Shown in pieces: positions 46,678 through 57,748 of a DNA stretch of 64,000 nucleotides. The position numbers and the translations under genes are program-made. The stretch's first letter is position 1; each line of letters starts with the position of its first letter. Source of the stretch: CAVORB01 sp963736235 (GTDB lineage Bacteria; Pseudomonadota; Gammaproteobacteria; Chromatiales; Chromatiaceae); assembly GCA_963736235.1 (NCBI GenBank), contig CAVTOR010000017.1:124001-188000 (forward strand), read 5' to 3'. The notes below the pieces were generated by a model. The model was not told the DNA's origin. It saw only the letters and a program-made list of their open reading frames with translations, and did no database searches.

Positions 46678-47790
46678 ATGTCGATCGAAGAAAACCCCTT
46701 TCTTCGTCTGGCCGCCCCGGGGGTACCGGGACTCCAACCCTACGTCCCGGGCAAGCCGATCTCTGAGCTGGAGCGGGAGCTGGGGATCCGGGATTCGGTC
46801 AAGCTCGCCTCGAACGAGAATCCGCTGGGCGCCGGGCCCAAGGCACGCGAGGCCGCGCTGGCCGCGCTCTCGGAACTCGGGCGTTACCCGGATGGGGGCG
46901 GCTTTGCGTTGCGCAGGGTGCTTGCCGATCACCATGGCTTGAGCGCGGCAAGCATCACACTGGGCAACGGTTCCAATGATGTGCTGGACCTGGTCGCCCG
47001 GGCCTTCCTCCGTCCCGGTGTCGAGTCCGTGTTCTCCGAGCACGCGTTCGCCATCTATGCCATCTCCACCCAGGCGGCCGGGGCCACGCCGCGGGTGGCA
47101 AGGGCGATAGATCACGGGCACGATCTGGCGGCGATGCGCGACCTGGTCAACGAGCGCACGCGGGTCGTGTGGATCGCGAACCCGAACAATCCGACCGGCA
47201 CCTGGCTGTCCGCCGCGGCCCTGCGGGAGTTTCTCGGCTCCCTGCCGGACACCTGTATCGCCGTGGTCGACGAGGCCTACATCGAGTACGTGCAGGAGCC
47301 GGACTATCCGGACGCCTCCCATTGGGTCGATCGGCTTCCGAACCTGATCGTCACGCGCACCTTCTCCAAGGTCCACGGCCTGGCGGCCCTGCGGGTAGGA
47401 TATGGGGTGAGCGATGCGCGGGTTGCCGAGATTCTCAACCGGCTGCGCCAACCGTTCAACGTGAACGCTCCCGCGCAGGCGGCGGCGCTTGCCGCGCTGG
47501 GCGACGACGAGCACGTGCGCGCCTCGGTCCAGCTCAACACGGCGGGGATGCGGCAGCTTGTTGTCGGCTGCGAGCGCTTGGGTCTGGATTTCATCCCCTC
47601 GGTCGGGAATTTCCTCGCCATCGATCTCGGGCGCGGGGCTGCCGCGGTGAACGATGCCTTGCTGCGGGAGGGAGTCATCGTTCGCCCGGTGGCGAACTAT
47701 GGCCTGGCGAATCACCTGCGGGTCAGCGTTGGCCTGGAGACGGAGAACGCCCGCTTCCTGGCCGCCCTCGAGCGGGTGCTGGCGCGGTGA
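46678..47790 (+). CDS. hisC: histidinol-phosphate aminotransferase
   Basis: A 370-residue PLP aminotransferase. Motifs: VKLASNENPLGAGPKAREAA, GNGSNDVLDLVARAFLRPGV, WIANPNNPTGTWLSAAALRE, VDEAYIEYVQEPDYPDASHW and the PLP Lys in TRTFSKVHGLAALRVGYGVS. Family members in this position between pheA and tyrA often also transaminate aromatic keto acids. The start is the ATG immediately after the pheA stop. The end overlaps tyrA by GTGA. Confidence 0.92.
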   Translation: MSIEENPFLRLAAPGVPGLQPYVPGKPISELERELGIRDSVKLASNENPLGAGPKAREAALAALSELGRYPDGGGFALRRVLADHHGLSAASITLGNGSNDVLDLVARAFLRPGVESVFSEHAFAIYAISTQAAGATPRVARAIDHGHDLAAMRDLVNERTRVVWIANPNNPTGTWLSAAALREFLGSLPDTCIAVVDEAYIEYVQEPDYPDASHWVDRLPNLIVTRTFSKVHGLAALRVGYGVSDARVAEILNRLRQPFNVNAPAQAAALAALGDDEHVRASVQLNTAGMRQLVVGCERLGLDFIPSVGNFLAIDLGRGAAAVNDALLREGVIVRPVANYGLANHLRVSVGLETENARFLAALERVLAR

Positions 47791-48678
47791 TCGCGCGCCT
47801 CGCGGTCATCGGGGTCGGGCTCATCGGCGGCTCCCTGGCCCGTGCCCTGCGTGCCGCGGGAGAGGTCGGGGAGGTGGTCGGCTGCGGCCGCTCCGCGGCC
47901 AATCTGGAAAAGGCGGTCGAACTCGGCGTCATGGACCGCTTCAGTCACGATCCGGCGGAGGCGGTTGCTGGAGCGGACATGGTGTTCATCGCCGTCCCCC
48001 TTGGCGCCATGCGGGGCGTTTTCGCCGCGATCCGGGGTCATCTGCGCGAAGATGCCGTAATGACCGATGGCGGCAGCGTGAAGGCAAGCGTGGTCGCGGA
48101 CGCGATGGCCGTCTTCGGACAGGTGCCGTCGGGGCTGGTTCCGGGCCACCCCATTGCCGGTACCGAGCGCAGCGGGGTCGAGGCCTCGTTTCCGGAGCTC
48201 TACCGCAATCGGCGCGTTATCCTGACTCCATTGGCGGAGACCGATCCCGCGGCGCTAGATCGGGTCACGCGCATGTGGCGGGTCTGCGGCGCCGATGTCG
48301 CCTGCATGGACGTCGCCCACCACGACGAGGTGCTCGCCGCGACCAGCCATCTCCCCCACATGCTCGCCTTCGGCCTGGTGGACGCGCTGGCGCGCATGCG
48401 CGAGAACGACGAGATCTTCCGCTATGCGGCCGGCGGGTTTCGCGACTTCACCCGCATCGCCTCCAGCAACCCGGTCATGTGGCGGGACATCTGCATCGCC
48501 AACCGCGAGGCCCTGGGTGCCGCGATGGCGCGCTTCGGCGCCGAGATGGCGGAGCTCGCGGAGACCATTCGACGCGCGGACGGCGATCACCTGCTCGAGG
48601 TCTTCGCAGCGCGCCAAGACCGCCCGCGACCGCTATGTGGACGGTGCGGGGACGGATGCCGGAACGGACCTGGAGTGA
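47787..48678 (+). CDS. tyrA: prephenate dehydrogenase, frameshifted near the 3' end
   Basis: An NAD(P)-dependent enzyme giving 4-hydroxyphenylpyruvate for tyrosine. It has the dinucleotide fold VIGVGLIGGSLARALRAAGE, DGGSVKASVVADAM, GHPIAGTERSGVEASFPELY and the helical dimer domain with HHDEVLAATSHLPHMLAFGL and SNPVMWRDICIANREAL. An extra G near 48609 throws off the last codons. Corrected, the protein ends AKTARDRYVDGAGTDAGTDL at the TGA 48676-48678, about 296 residues. Left uncorrected, the frame runs on to 48794 with unrelated sequence. The start is GTG within the hisC stop. Confidence 0.9.
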
Positions 48679-48868
48679 GCGCGCGGGCCCCTCCGTGCGC
48701 CGTCGGACAACTCCCTTACCAGTTCCTCGCAGGCCGGGTCCTGGCCAGAGTGCCCAGTCCGCCCCGGGGGCGCGTCTTACGGGGCCGGCCCTGACCGCGC
48801 CATATCCCCCACGTCCGTCTAAGCTTTGAGGAAACAGATGCTTCAGCGAGACTTGGAGACCGATCATC

Positions 48869-50630
48869 ATGGCGCTTGAGCAAGCCATTCAATCTCCGGA
48901 CCCCATCTGGGCGATGTCGGAGCATCTGGATGTCGCCATCTATGTGGCGGACCTCTATTCGGACGAGGTGGTATTTCTCAACAAGTACGCCGAGGAGCGC
49001 TGGGGGCTCCGACTTCAGGGACAAGCGCTGCACGGAATATCTCCGATGCGGTACCTGCGACACCTGCCCGTTCTGCAACCGCGGCTTGCTGGTGGACGCG
49101 GACGGCGAGCCGCGGGGCCTTTACCGATGGGAATACGAAGATCCGGTTACCGGCGACTGGTTCGACTGCAGGGACGAGGCGGTGATCTGGCCCGACGGCC
49201 GCACGCTGCACGTGGAGATTGCCGTCAATATCACCGCCCGCAAGCGGGCAGATGAAAGTCTCAGGGCCAGCGAGCGTTTCAACAAAGGCATCATTCAGAG
49301 CAGCTGCGACTGCATCAAGGTGCTGGATCTCGACGGACGTCTTCGGTACATGAACGACGCCGGACAACGGCTGCTGAACATCGAGGACATCGGGCCTTAC
49401 CTCGGCAGCGCATACGACGATTTCTGGGGAGAAGGGGACAACGAAGCCAGACGGCGCGCGATCAACGCCGCGCTCGACGGGCGTGAGGGCAGATTCACCG
49501 GGGAGGCTCCCACGGCCGACGGTATTCCGAAGTGGTGGGACGTCGTAATCACGCCGATCTTGGGAGAGGACCATCTTGTCGAGCAGCTATTGGTGGTCTC
49601 GCGCGACATTACCGAGCGCAAGCAGGCCGAGGACGCGCTGGAGAAGAGTGAGCGCCTTCTGCGTCAGGCCCAGGCATATGCCAGCCTGGGTTACTGGACA
49701 CTAGAATCGGACCTGTCGACCATGACCTGGTCGGACGAGATCTACCGCATCCTGGGGCTGGAGCCGTCCGTTCGTCCCTGCGTCGCCAGCGCAAAGACCG
49801 CGATCCATCCCGACGACGCGGCCGCTCTGGGCGCCTCGCTCGCGACCTCCATTGCCAAGGGACGCGAACACAGCTTCGAGTATCGCGTACTGCGGCCCGA
49901 TGGCGAGCTCCGATGGATCGCCTGCAAGGGTTCACCGGTGTTCGATGGCGAAGGAAACGCGGTCCGATTGTCGGGCATCCTGCAAGACATTACCGAGCGC
50001 AAGCTCTACGAGCAGCACATCCGGCAGTCCCTGAAGGAAAAGGAGGTGCTGCTGCGCGAGATCCACCACCGGGTCAAGAACAACCTTCAGGTCGTTGCCA
50101 GCCTGCTTTCTCTGCAGGCGATGCACGCGGCGGACCCGGAAACGGTCGCCGCCCTCGGCGAGAGCGGGCGGCGCATCCAGCTGATGGCGCGCATTCACGA
50201 TCGGCTCTACCAGGCATCGGATCTGGCGAATGTCCCGTTCGATGGCTTCATCCGCTCACTGGCCGAAGACATGATCGCCTCCTATGGCCTGGATTCCAGC
50301 CGGTTGCGGCTGGTTACGGATCTGCAGCCGGTGCGACTGGATATCGATCAGGCCATCGCCTGCAGTCAGGTCCTCAGCGAGCTGGTATCCAACTGCCTCA
50401 AGCATGCGTTTCCGCTGCAACGGGAAGGGACCATCTGCATACGCGTGTTCGAGCAGCAAGGGGGAACCCATCTCTGGGTGGAAGACGACGGGGTGGGGAT
50501 GCCAGCGGGATTCGACTGGCGTCAGGCCGGTTCCCTGGGCCTGCAGCTCGTCGATGCCCTGGTTCAACAGCTCGAGGGAGCGATTACTCTGGCGCCGGGA
50601 AACGGGACCCGATTCCGGGTCTCGTTTTGA
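48869..50630 (+). CDS. cytosolic PAS sensor histidine kinase (HisKA_2 type), frameshifted near the start
   Basis: About 586 residues with no membrane segment. The N-terminal PAS domain starts ALEQAIQSPDPIWAMSEHLD. It shifts frame at the G-run 49002-49006 (one extra G) and continues SDFRDKRCTEYLRCGTCDTC with several Cys. A second PAS (DCIKVLDLDGRLRYMNDAGQ) and a third with PAC (ILGLEPSVRPCVASAKTAIH) follow. The kinase core is the HisKA_2 kind: LLREIHHRVKNNLQVVASLL with the phospho-His, then ELVSNCLKHAFPLQREGTI. Such kinases pair with single-domain or response-regulator outputs; the receiver gene follows after 12 bases. Confidence 0.86.
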
Positions 50631-50642
50631 CGAGCAGAAGCG

Positions 50643-51017
50643 ATGATGCGATCGGTGCTGGTGGTCGAGGACGAGATGGTCTCCAGCCTGTTCCTCACGC
50701 GTTGCGTCCAGAGGATGGGGCATCGGGTGGTCGGCACCGCGAGCACCGGGATCGAGGCGATGGCGAAGGCGGACGCGCTGCGGCCGGATCTCGTGATCAT
50801 GGACGTGGGGCTGAAGGGTGAGATGAACGGGGTGCAGGCGGCGGAGATCATCTCCCAGCAGTATCGCATCCCCACGCTCTTCGTCTCGGCCTACACGCGC
50901 GAGGAGATTCGCCGCCACGGCGACCTACCCGAAGAGTTCGATTACCTCCCCAAGCCGGTTGACGGCGAGCAGCTAGAGCGGAAGCTGCGGGACATGTTCG
51001 CGCGCGCGGACTCGTAG
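50643..51017 (+). CDS. single-domain response regulator
   Basis: A 124-residue CheY-like receiver with no output domain. The acidic pocket is VLVVEDEMVS, the phospho-acceptor Asp is in DLVIMDVGLKGEMNGVQAAE, and the conserved Thr/Ser and Lys are in TLFVSAYTREE and YLPKPVDGEQLE. It is cotranscribed with the kinase. The target is not apparent; it may act by protein contact or phosphotransfer. Confidence 0.9.
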   Translation: MMRSVLVVEDEMVSSLFLTRCVQRMGHRVVGTASTGIEAMAKADALRPDLVIMDVGLKGEMNGVQAAEIISQQYRIPTLFVSAYTREEIRRHGDLPEEFDYLPKPVDGEQLERKLRDMFARADS

Positions 51018-51050
51018 CCCCGGCGATGCCCGCGCCCCGCTGTCGTTGGC

Positions 51051-52685
51051 TCAGGTAACGACGTCGGGCTCGGCCCTCCCGGTCCGCGCCTCGATCTGCG
51101 CGAGCTCGCGGGCGATGAGGATCAGGGGCCGCATCGCCTCCTGGGTCTCGCGGTCATGGCTGGCGGGGTCGGGCTCGTAGGACTCGAGGTACACACGCAG
51201 CGTGGCACCCTGGGTGCCGGTGCCAGAGAGGCGGAATACGATGCGCGATCCGTCCTCGAAGCCGACGCGAATGCCCTGCTTCTCGGAGCGGCTGGCGTCC
51301 ACGGGATCGGTGTAGGCGAAGTCGTCGGCGTACTTGACCTTGAGCGCGCTGAGGGTCCTCCCCGGCAGGTCCGGGAGCTGACTGCGCAGGTGATCCATGA
51401 GACCTTCGGCGGCGTCCGCGTCCACCCCCTCGTAGTCGTGGCGGGTGTAGAAGTTGCGCCCGAAGCGGCGCCAGTGTTCCCGCACCACGTCGGCCACGGA
51501 CTGCTTGCGCGCCGCCAGCAGGTTCAGCCAGAAGAGCACCGCCCAGAGGCCGTCCTTCTCGCGCACGTGGTCGGAGCCCGTGCCAAAGCTCTCCTCGCCG
51601 CATAGGGTGATGCGGCCGGCGTCAAGCAGGTTGCCGAAAAACTTCCAGCCCGTCGGGGTTTCGTAGCATTCGATGCCCAGCTGCTCGGCCACCCTGTCGG
51701 CGGCCTGGCTGGTGGGCATGGAGCGGGCGACGCCGACGATGCCGTCCCGGTAGCCCGGAGCATGATGGGCATTGGCCGCCAACACCGCGAGGCTGTCGCT
51801 GGGGGTGACGAAGAAGTTCTTGCCCAGGATCATATTGCGGTCGCCGTCCCCGTCGGAGGCAGCGGCGAAATCAAGCCCGTCCGTGCCCTGGGTCATGGCC
51901 ACCAGCTCCTTGGCGTGGGCGAGGTTGGGGTCCGGATGACCGCCGCCGAAGTCCTCCTGCGGTACGCCGTTCATCACCGTGCCTGGTTCGGCGCCGATGC
52001 GGTTCTCCAGGATCTCGACCGCGTACGGGCCCGTCACCGCGTGCATGGCGTCGAAGCGCATGCGGAAGAGGCCCGAGTTGAACAGCTGATGAATGGCGTT
52101 GAAGTCGAACAGGGACTGCATCAGTTCCGCATAGTCGCTGACCGGGTCGATGACCTCCACGACCATGGATCCAACCTGGGTGGTGCCGAGGCGGTCGAGA
52201 TCGAGGTCGGGGGCGTCCAGGGTGCGGTATTTCTCGATCACCTGGGTGCGCCGGAAGATGGCCTCCGTCACGGCCTCGGGGGCAGGACCCCCGGAGGGCA
52301 CGTTGAACTTGATGCCGAAGTCCTCGTCGGGTCCGCCGGGGTTGTGGCTGGCCGACAGGATGATGCCGCCCTGGGTCTTGTACTTGCGGATCACGCAGGA
52401 CGCGGCCGGGGTGGAAAGGATGCCGCCTTGCCCCACGATCACCTTGGAGACGCCGTTGGCCGCGGCCATGCGCAGGATGGTCTGGATGGCGCTGCGGTTG
52501 TAGTAGCGGCCGTCGCCACCTACCACCAGCGTGCCCCGGTTCAGATCCTTTTGGGTATCGAAGATGGCCTGCACGAAGTTTTCAAGGTAGTGCGGCTGCG
52601 CGAAGACCTTGACCTTCTTGCGCAGTCCGGATGTCCCGGGGCGCTGGCCCTCGAACGGGCGGGTGGCGACGAGTTTCGCTTCCAT
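51051..52685 (-). CDS. pgm: phosphoglucomutase (alpha-D-glucose-phosphate-specific)
   Basis: A 544-residue mutase interconverting glucose-1-phosphate and glucose-6-phosphate, linking glycolysis with glycogen, trehalose and envelope sugars. The catalytic Ser lies in IILSASHNPGGPDEDFGIKF, the metal loop is AASDGDGDRNMILGKNFFV, the sugar-binding loop LCGEESFGTGSDHVREKDGL, and the phosphate-binding end RIVFRLSGTGTQGATLRVYL. ATG 52685 gives the usual family length; a start 10 codons upstream is possible. Confidence 0.93.
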   Translation of the reverse strand: MEAKLVATRPFEGQRPGTSGLRKKVKVFAQPHYLENFVQAIFDTQKDLNRGTLVVGGDGRYYNRSAIQTILRMAAANGVSKVIVGQGGILSTPAASCVIRKYKTQGGIILSASHNPGGPDEDFGIKFNVPSGGPAPEAVTEAIFRRTQVIEKYRTLDAPDLDLDRLGTTQVGSMVVEVIDPVSDYAELMQSLFDFNAIHQLFNSGLFRMRFDAMHAVTGPYAVEILENRIGAEPGTVMNGVPQEDFGGGHPDPNLAHAKELVAMTQGTDGLDFAAASDGDGDRNMILGKNFFVTPSDSLAVLAANAHHAPGYRDGIVGVARSMPTSQAADRVAEQLGIECYETPTGWKFFGNLLDAGRITLCGEESFGTGSDHVREKDGLWAVLFWLNLLAARKQSVADVVREHWRRFGRNFYTRHDYEGVDADAAEGLMDHLRSQLPDLPGRTLSALKVKYADDFAYTDPVDASRSEKQGIRVGFEDGSRIVFRLSGTGTQGATLRVYLESYEPDPASHDRETQEAMRPLILIARELAQIEARTGRAEPDVVT

Positions 52686-52821
52686 GTTCGAAAAACCCTT
52701 GATATTGGATGACATTGACTACATTGAACAACGCGCCGAAGGCGTGCCGGTGCGCGCATTGTAGCGCTCCCGGCATTTGGGTTCATCACGAGATACTGAA
52801 ATAGAAAGGCACAGCAGAGAC

Positions 52822-54747
<1,926 letters not shown>

Positions 54748-55206
54748 GGACGCGGACCGTCGGACCCTGGCGCAAGGACGCGCGACGGGGGCGGTATCCG
54801 CAATAGCTCCTTCGCATTCGGACTTCGAATGGATAAGGCGCCTGTATTGCCTCATGGATTCTACGGAATAGCCTGCCGGCCCCGCCTGTGGCAGACTGCC
54901 AGCCCGTCGGGACACAGATCTGCCGACGGTGCGAGCATTGCGCCGTTCGCAGACTGTTACCCCGCGTGCGCGGAGCCCTAGCCCTCGATAATGTTCGTAC
55001 CGAGGTGGGTTCCTAACAGACGCTGATGATTGGCCACCCTGGCCAAAATCAGCATGCCACCCAAGAAGCGCGGTTCTTGGATGGCTACATTTTCAAACGC
55101 TTGCGCGCTTGAAAGTGGCGTCACGTCCATGTGCCGCGGGAAGCGCTGAATTTCTCAGCGTTTCCCCAGGGCGAGCAATCCATTCGATTTCGAGGAGCGA
55201 TACAAG
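54748..55206. other. 459-base gap with a chain of hairpins before adk
   Basis: No protein-coding frame is convincing. The right part (55022-55160) has four successive stem-loops. HP1 55022-55053 has GCTGAT...ATCAGC outside and TTGGCCA-CCC-TGGCCAA inside. HP2 55056-55085 has GCCA-c-CCAAGAA/TTCTTGG-a-TGGC. HP3 55091-55114 has TTTCAA/TTGAAA with an inner CGC/GCG. HP4 55144-55160 is CGCTGA-ATTTC-TCAGCG. None is followed by a T-run. The left part (54748-55020) shows nothing distinctive. Confidence 0.65.
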
Positions 55207-55863
55207 ATGCGCATCATTCTGCTTGGCGGTCCAGGTGCCGGTAAGGGCACGCAGGCCGGCTTCATCAAGGAAAAGTTCGGCATTCCCCAGATCTCCACGG
55301 GCGATATGCTGCGGGCCCACGTCAAGGCCGGGAGCGAGCTGGGCAAGGCGGCCAAGAAGATCATGGACGAGGGCGGACTGGTCTCCGACGACATCATCAT
55401 GGGCATGGTCAAGGAGCGCATCAAGGAGGACGACTGCAAGAGCGGCTTCCTGTTCGACGGTTTCCCGCGCACCCTGGCGCAGGCGGACGCCTTGAAGGAC
55501 GCGCGTATTTTCGTCGATGCCGTGGTGGAGATCGATGTGCCGGACGAGGAGATCATCAAGCGCATGTCCGGCCGCCGGGCGCACTTGGCCTCCGGGCGCA
55601 CCTATCACGTCATCTACAATCCGCCCAAGGAGGAGGGGAAGGACGACGTCACCGGCGAGCCGCTGATCCAGCGCGACGACGACAAGGAAGAGACCGTCAA
55701 GGCGCGGCTCAAGGTCTACCACGACCAGACCGAGCCCCTGATCGCCTACTACTCGAAGTGGGCAAGTGAGGGCGGCGAGGGCGCTCCCAGGTATGTGAAG
55801 ATCCACGGCATCGGCGGTGTAACAGACATCCGGGACCAGATCTTCAGCGGCCTCGGGGCCTGA
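55207..55863 (+). CDS. adk: adenylate kinase
   Basis: A 218-residue enzyme equilibrating ATP, ADP and AMP. The P-loop is LLGGPGAGKGTQAGFIKEKF, the AMP site FGIPQISTGDMLRAHVKAG and LFDGFPRTLAQADAL, and the long LID segment RRAHLASGRTYHVIYNPPKE lacks the zinc cysteines. GAGGAG lies 9 bases upstream of the ATG. A strong intrinsic terminator follows. Confidence 0.96.
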   Translation: MRIILLGGPGAGKGTQAGFIKEKFGIPQISTGDMLRAHVKAGSELGKAAKKIMDEGGLVSDDIIMGMVKERIKEDDCKSGFLFDGFPRTLAQADALKDARIFVDAVVEIDVPDEEIIKRMSGRRAHLASGRTYHVIYNPPKEEGKDDVTGEPLIQRDDDKEETVKARLKVYHDQTEPLIAYYSKWASEGGEGAPRYVKIHGIGGVTDIRDQIFSGLGA

Positions 55864-55889
55864 TTCGCATCGTCGGTCCAGATACCAGA

Positions 55890-55912
55890 AACCGGGCGCT
55901 GCCCGGTTTTTT
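55890..55912 (+). terminator. intrinsic terminator of adk
   Basis: A perfect 8-bp stem AACCGGGC-GCT-GCCCGGTT continues into a run of six T, 27 bases after the adk stop. This is the classical Rho-independent structure. Confidence 0.9.
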
Positions 55913-56032
55913 CGGTATTACTCCGCTGGGTTTCTCGCCCATCGCCCTTATCTTTGACCGCGGGGGGAAACTGCGGGGTGTGCGGATTATCTGCTAGTAT
56001 TCAGCGCCAGATCTGGAAAGAAGGTGAATCCA

Positions 56033-56404
56033 ATGGCTGTCGTAGAACTCAGTAAAGACAACTTCGAGCAGACGATCAAGGACAACGACTTCGTGATCGT
56101 TGATTTCTGGGCCCCCTGGTGCGGACCCTGCCGCTCCTTCGCGCCGGTCTACGACAAGGTCTCGGCCGATCACGACGATGTGGTGTTCGCCAAGGTCAAC
56201 ACCGAGAGCGAGCAAGAAATCGCCGCCCACTTTCAGATCCGCTCCATTCCCACCCTGATGATCTTCCGCGAGCAGATCATCATCTTCGCCCAGCCGGGCG
56301 CTCTGCCGGAAGGCTCCTTCCGCCAACTTCTCGACAAGGCCAGGGAGCTCGACATGGCCGAGGTGCGGCAGCAGGTGGAGGCTCAGCAGAAGAGCCATGC
56401 TTGA
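56033..56404 (+). CDS. thioredoxin
   Basis: A 123-residue thioredoxin-fold protein. The active site is FWAPWCGPCRSFAPVYDKVS with redox pair CGPC, and the cis-Pro segment is QIRSIPTLMIFREQIIIFAQ. Like co-thioredoxins of the TrxC/YbbN-adjacent type it carries a short charged helical tail (VRQQVEAQQKSHA) beyond the fold. Cytosolic. AAGAAGGTG lies just upstream of ATG 56033; GTG 56024 is an alternative start three codons earlier. The tail makes classic TrxA less certain, so no gene symbol is given. Confidence 0.88.
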   Translation: MAVVELSKDNFEQTIKDNDFVIVDFWAPWCGPCRSFAPVYDKVSADHDDVVFAKVNTESEQEIAAHFQIRSIPTLMIFREQIIIFAQPGALPEGSFRQLLDKARELDMAEVRQQVEAQQKSHA

Positions 56405-56499
56405 GGTACCGTGCCGGTGAGCGGCGGTCGGCGTCCTTCGTCTCCTGATTGCCGCGAAGGATCACGCGTCATCCCCAGGCAGTTGCCCGCTTAACCGCC

Positions 56500-57012
56500 A
56501 TGCAGGCCCCCCGTTATCCGTGGGCGATGCAGTGCGTCACTTGCGAGCGTCCCACGGTGGGCGACCTGATGGGGTTGTGCGAGGAAAATTATCTGGCGTT
56601 ACGGCGACTCGTTCCCGACCTAAAGTGCTTGCGGGGCGAATTCATCTCGCGCCGTGCGGGGGGGCTCGAGCTCCATCTGGAGATCATCGAGCAGTCGCCC
56701 TTCACCAGCCTGCTGCGACTGACCTATTTCTTTCCGCACGGTGACGCCGAGGTGCATCGAATCCCCGAGGCGGATCCCGACGCATTGTTGCGCGCGTATC
56801 ACGATGCGGCCCAGGTCGAGGTCGTGAATCTGCGTCAAACCGCCTTGCCGATCCACAGCCACTATCGCTATCCGGCTCTCGAGGCAAAGTGGAAGGCGAA
56901 TCTGTTCCTCTCCAAGTGGCTGGGTTACTGCTTGGGGCAAGGACACCGCTTCGCGGCAGCCCCGGCGCTCACCGAATCCGATCGGGGGCAGCTCTTGTCG
57001 CGCTGCCTCTGA
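56500..57012 (+). CDS. DUF1249 (YqiB-like) protein
   Basis: A 170-residue protein with the DUF1249 pattern: LMGLCEENYLALRRLVPDL, TSLLRLTYFFPHGDAEVHRI, DAAQVEVVNLRQTALPIHSH and NLFLSKWLGYCLGQGHRF. In other gammaproteobacteria it neighbours ADP-ribose pyrophosphatase and cpdA; here that context is absent. Starts at 56500 and 56527 are both possible, with no clear ribosome-binding site. Function unknown. Confidence 0.85.
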   Translation: MQAPRYPWAMQCVTCERPTVGDLMGLCEENYLALRRLVPDLKCLRGEFISRRAGGLELHLEIIEQSPFTSLLRLTYFFPHGDAEVHRIPEADPDALLRAYHDAAQVEVVNLRQTALPIHSHYRYPALEAKWKANLFLSKWLGYCLGQGHRFAAAPALTESDRGQLLSRCL

Positions 57013-57147
57013 GGCGGCGGCGATCGCGCCAGCGTCCCCTTCCCCCTCCTTGACCTGTCCCGACAACCGGGAACTTGCCGCGGGTTTTCGGGACCAAACG
57101 CACGGAAGAAGCCGGCTAAGGAGTTCGCCGATAAAAAGTGCGGTAAA

Positions 57148-57181
57148 ATACTTGACTATTTTTCTGCACTATCATTATCCT
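57148..57181 (+). promoter_or_regulatory. iscR promoter with IscR type-1-like binding site
   Basis: ATACTTGACTATTTTTCTGC and the next five bases (57148-57172) resemble the IscR type-1 consensus, with a perfect left half (ATACTTGACT) and a partial right half (CACTAT). The -35 TTGACT (57152-57157) is inside the site, and TATCCT (57176-57181) after 18 bases may serve as -10. This is the same arrangement as the autorepressed E. coli isc promoter. Confidence 0.65.
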
Positions 57182-57233
57182 TATATCCCGAGTGCTTCCA
57201 TCGGTTTTAACCCGAAGCGAAGGTATAACCACA

Positions 57234-57698
57234 ATGAGACTCTCCACGAAAGGTCGTTACGCCGTTACCGCCATGCTTGACCTTGCGCTTCAGTCCGGCA
57301 AGGGCCCGGTGACGCTGGCGGACATCTCGGTCAATCAAGGCATATCCCTTTCCTACCTGGAACAGCTGTTCGCCGCGCTGCGCGGGAAGCAGTTGGTGCG
57401 GGGGGTGCGGGGTCCGGGGGGCGGCTATTATCTGGGCAAGGAGCCGAACGAGATATCGATCGCGGACATTATTTGCGCCGTCGACGAATGGGTGGAGTTT
57501 ACCCGCTGCGGTGGCCGGGAAAACTGCCGTGACGGAAAGCGCTGCCTGACCCATACCCTCTGGGACGACCTCAGCGACGAGATCTTCAAGTTCCTCAGCG
57601 ACATCTCGCTGTCCGATCTCGTGGAGCGAGGGCGGCGAGAAGGTCGCCGTGTCGATACCGCCGGATTAGGCTCCGATCGAAAGCAACGCGCCGCGTAA
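57234..57698 (+). CDS. iscR: Fe-S cluster-sensing transcriptional regulator IscR
   Basis: A 154-residue Rrf2-family regulator. The winged helix MRLSTKGRYAVTAMLDLALQ, ISLSYLEQLFAALRGKQLVR and GVRGPGGGYYLGKEPNEIS is typical. The [2Fe-2S] ligands C92, C98, C104 and H107 (RCGGRENCRDGKRCLTH) are at exactly the E. coli IscR positions. The cluster-loaded form should repress its own gene at the type-1-like site upstream. No iscS, iscU or suf gene follows; the next gene is convergent, so this is an orphan copy. Confidence 0.93.
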   Translation: MRLSTKGRYAVTAMLDLALQSGKGPVTLADISVNQGISLSYLEQLFAALRGKQLVRGVRGPGGGYYLGKEPNEISIADIICAVDEWVEFTRCGGRENCRDGKRCLTHTLWDDLSDEIFKFLSDISLSDLVERGRREGRRVDTAGLGSDRKQRAA

Positions 57699-57748
57699 CT
57701 CACCGGGGGATCGGGGCGGTAGTTCCGATCTCCACAGCGCGGGGCGCA

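Noticed and set aside
47169..47786. Extension of tyrA upstream through hisC in the same frame
   Set aside because: That stretch is the hisC gene read in another frame; the dinucleotide-binding start IARLAVIGVGLIGG fits the GTG at 47787.
48679..48794. Read-through C-terminus of tyrA to 48794
   Set aside because: The sequence after the frameshift is Pro/Arg-rich and unlike the family; correcting one base gives a normal end at 48678.
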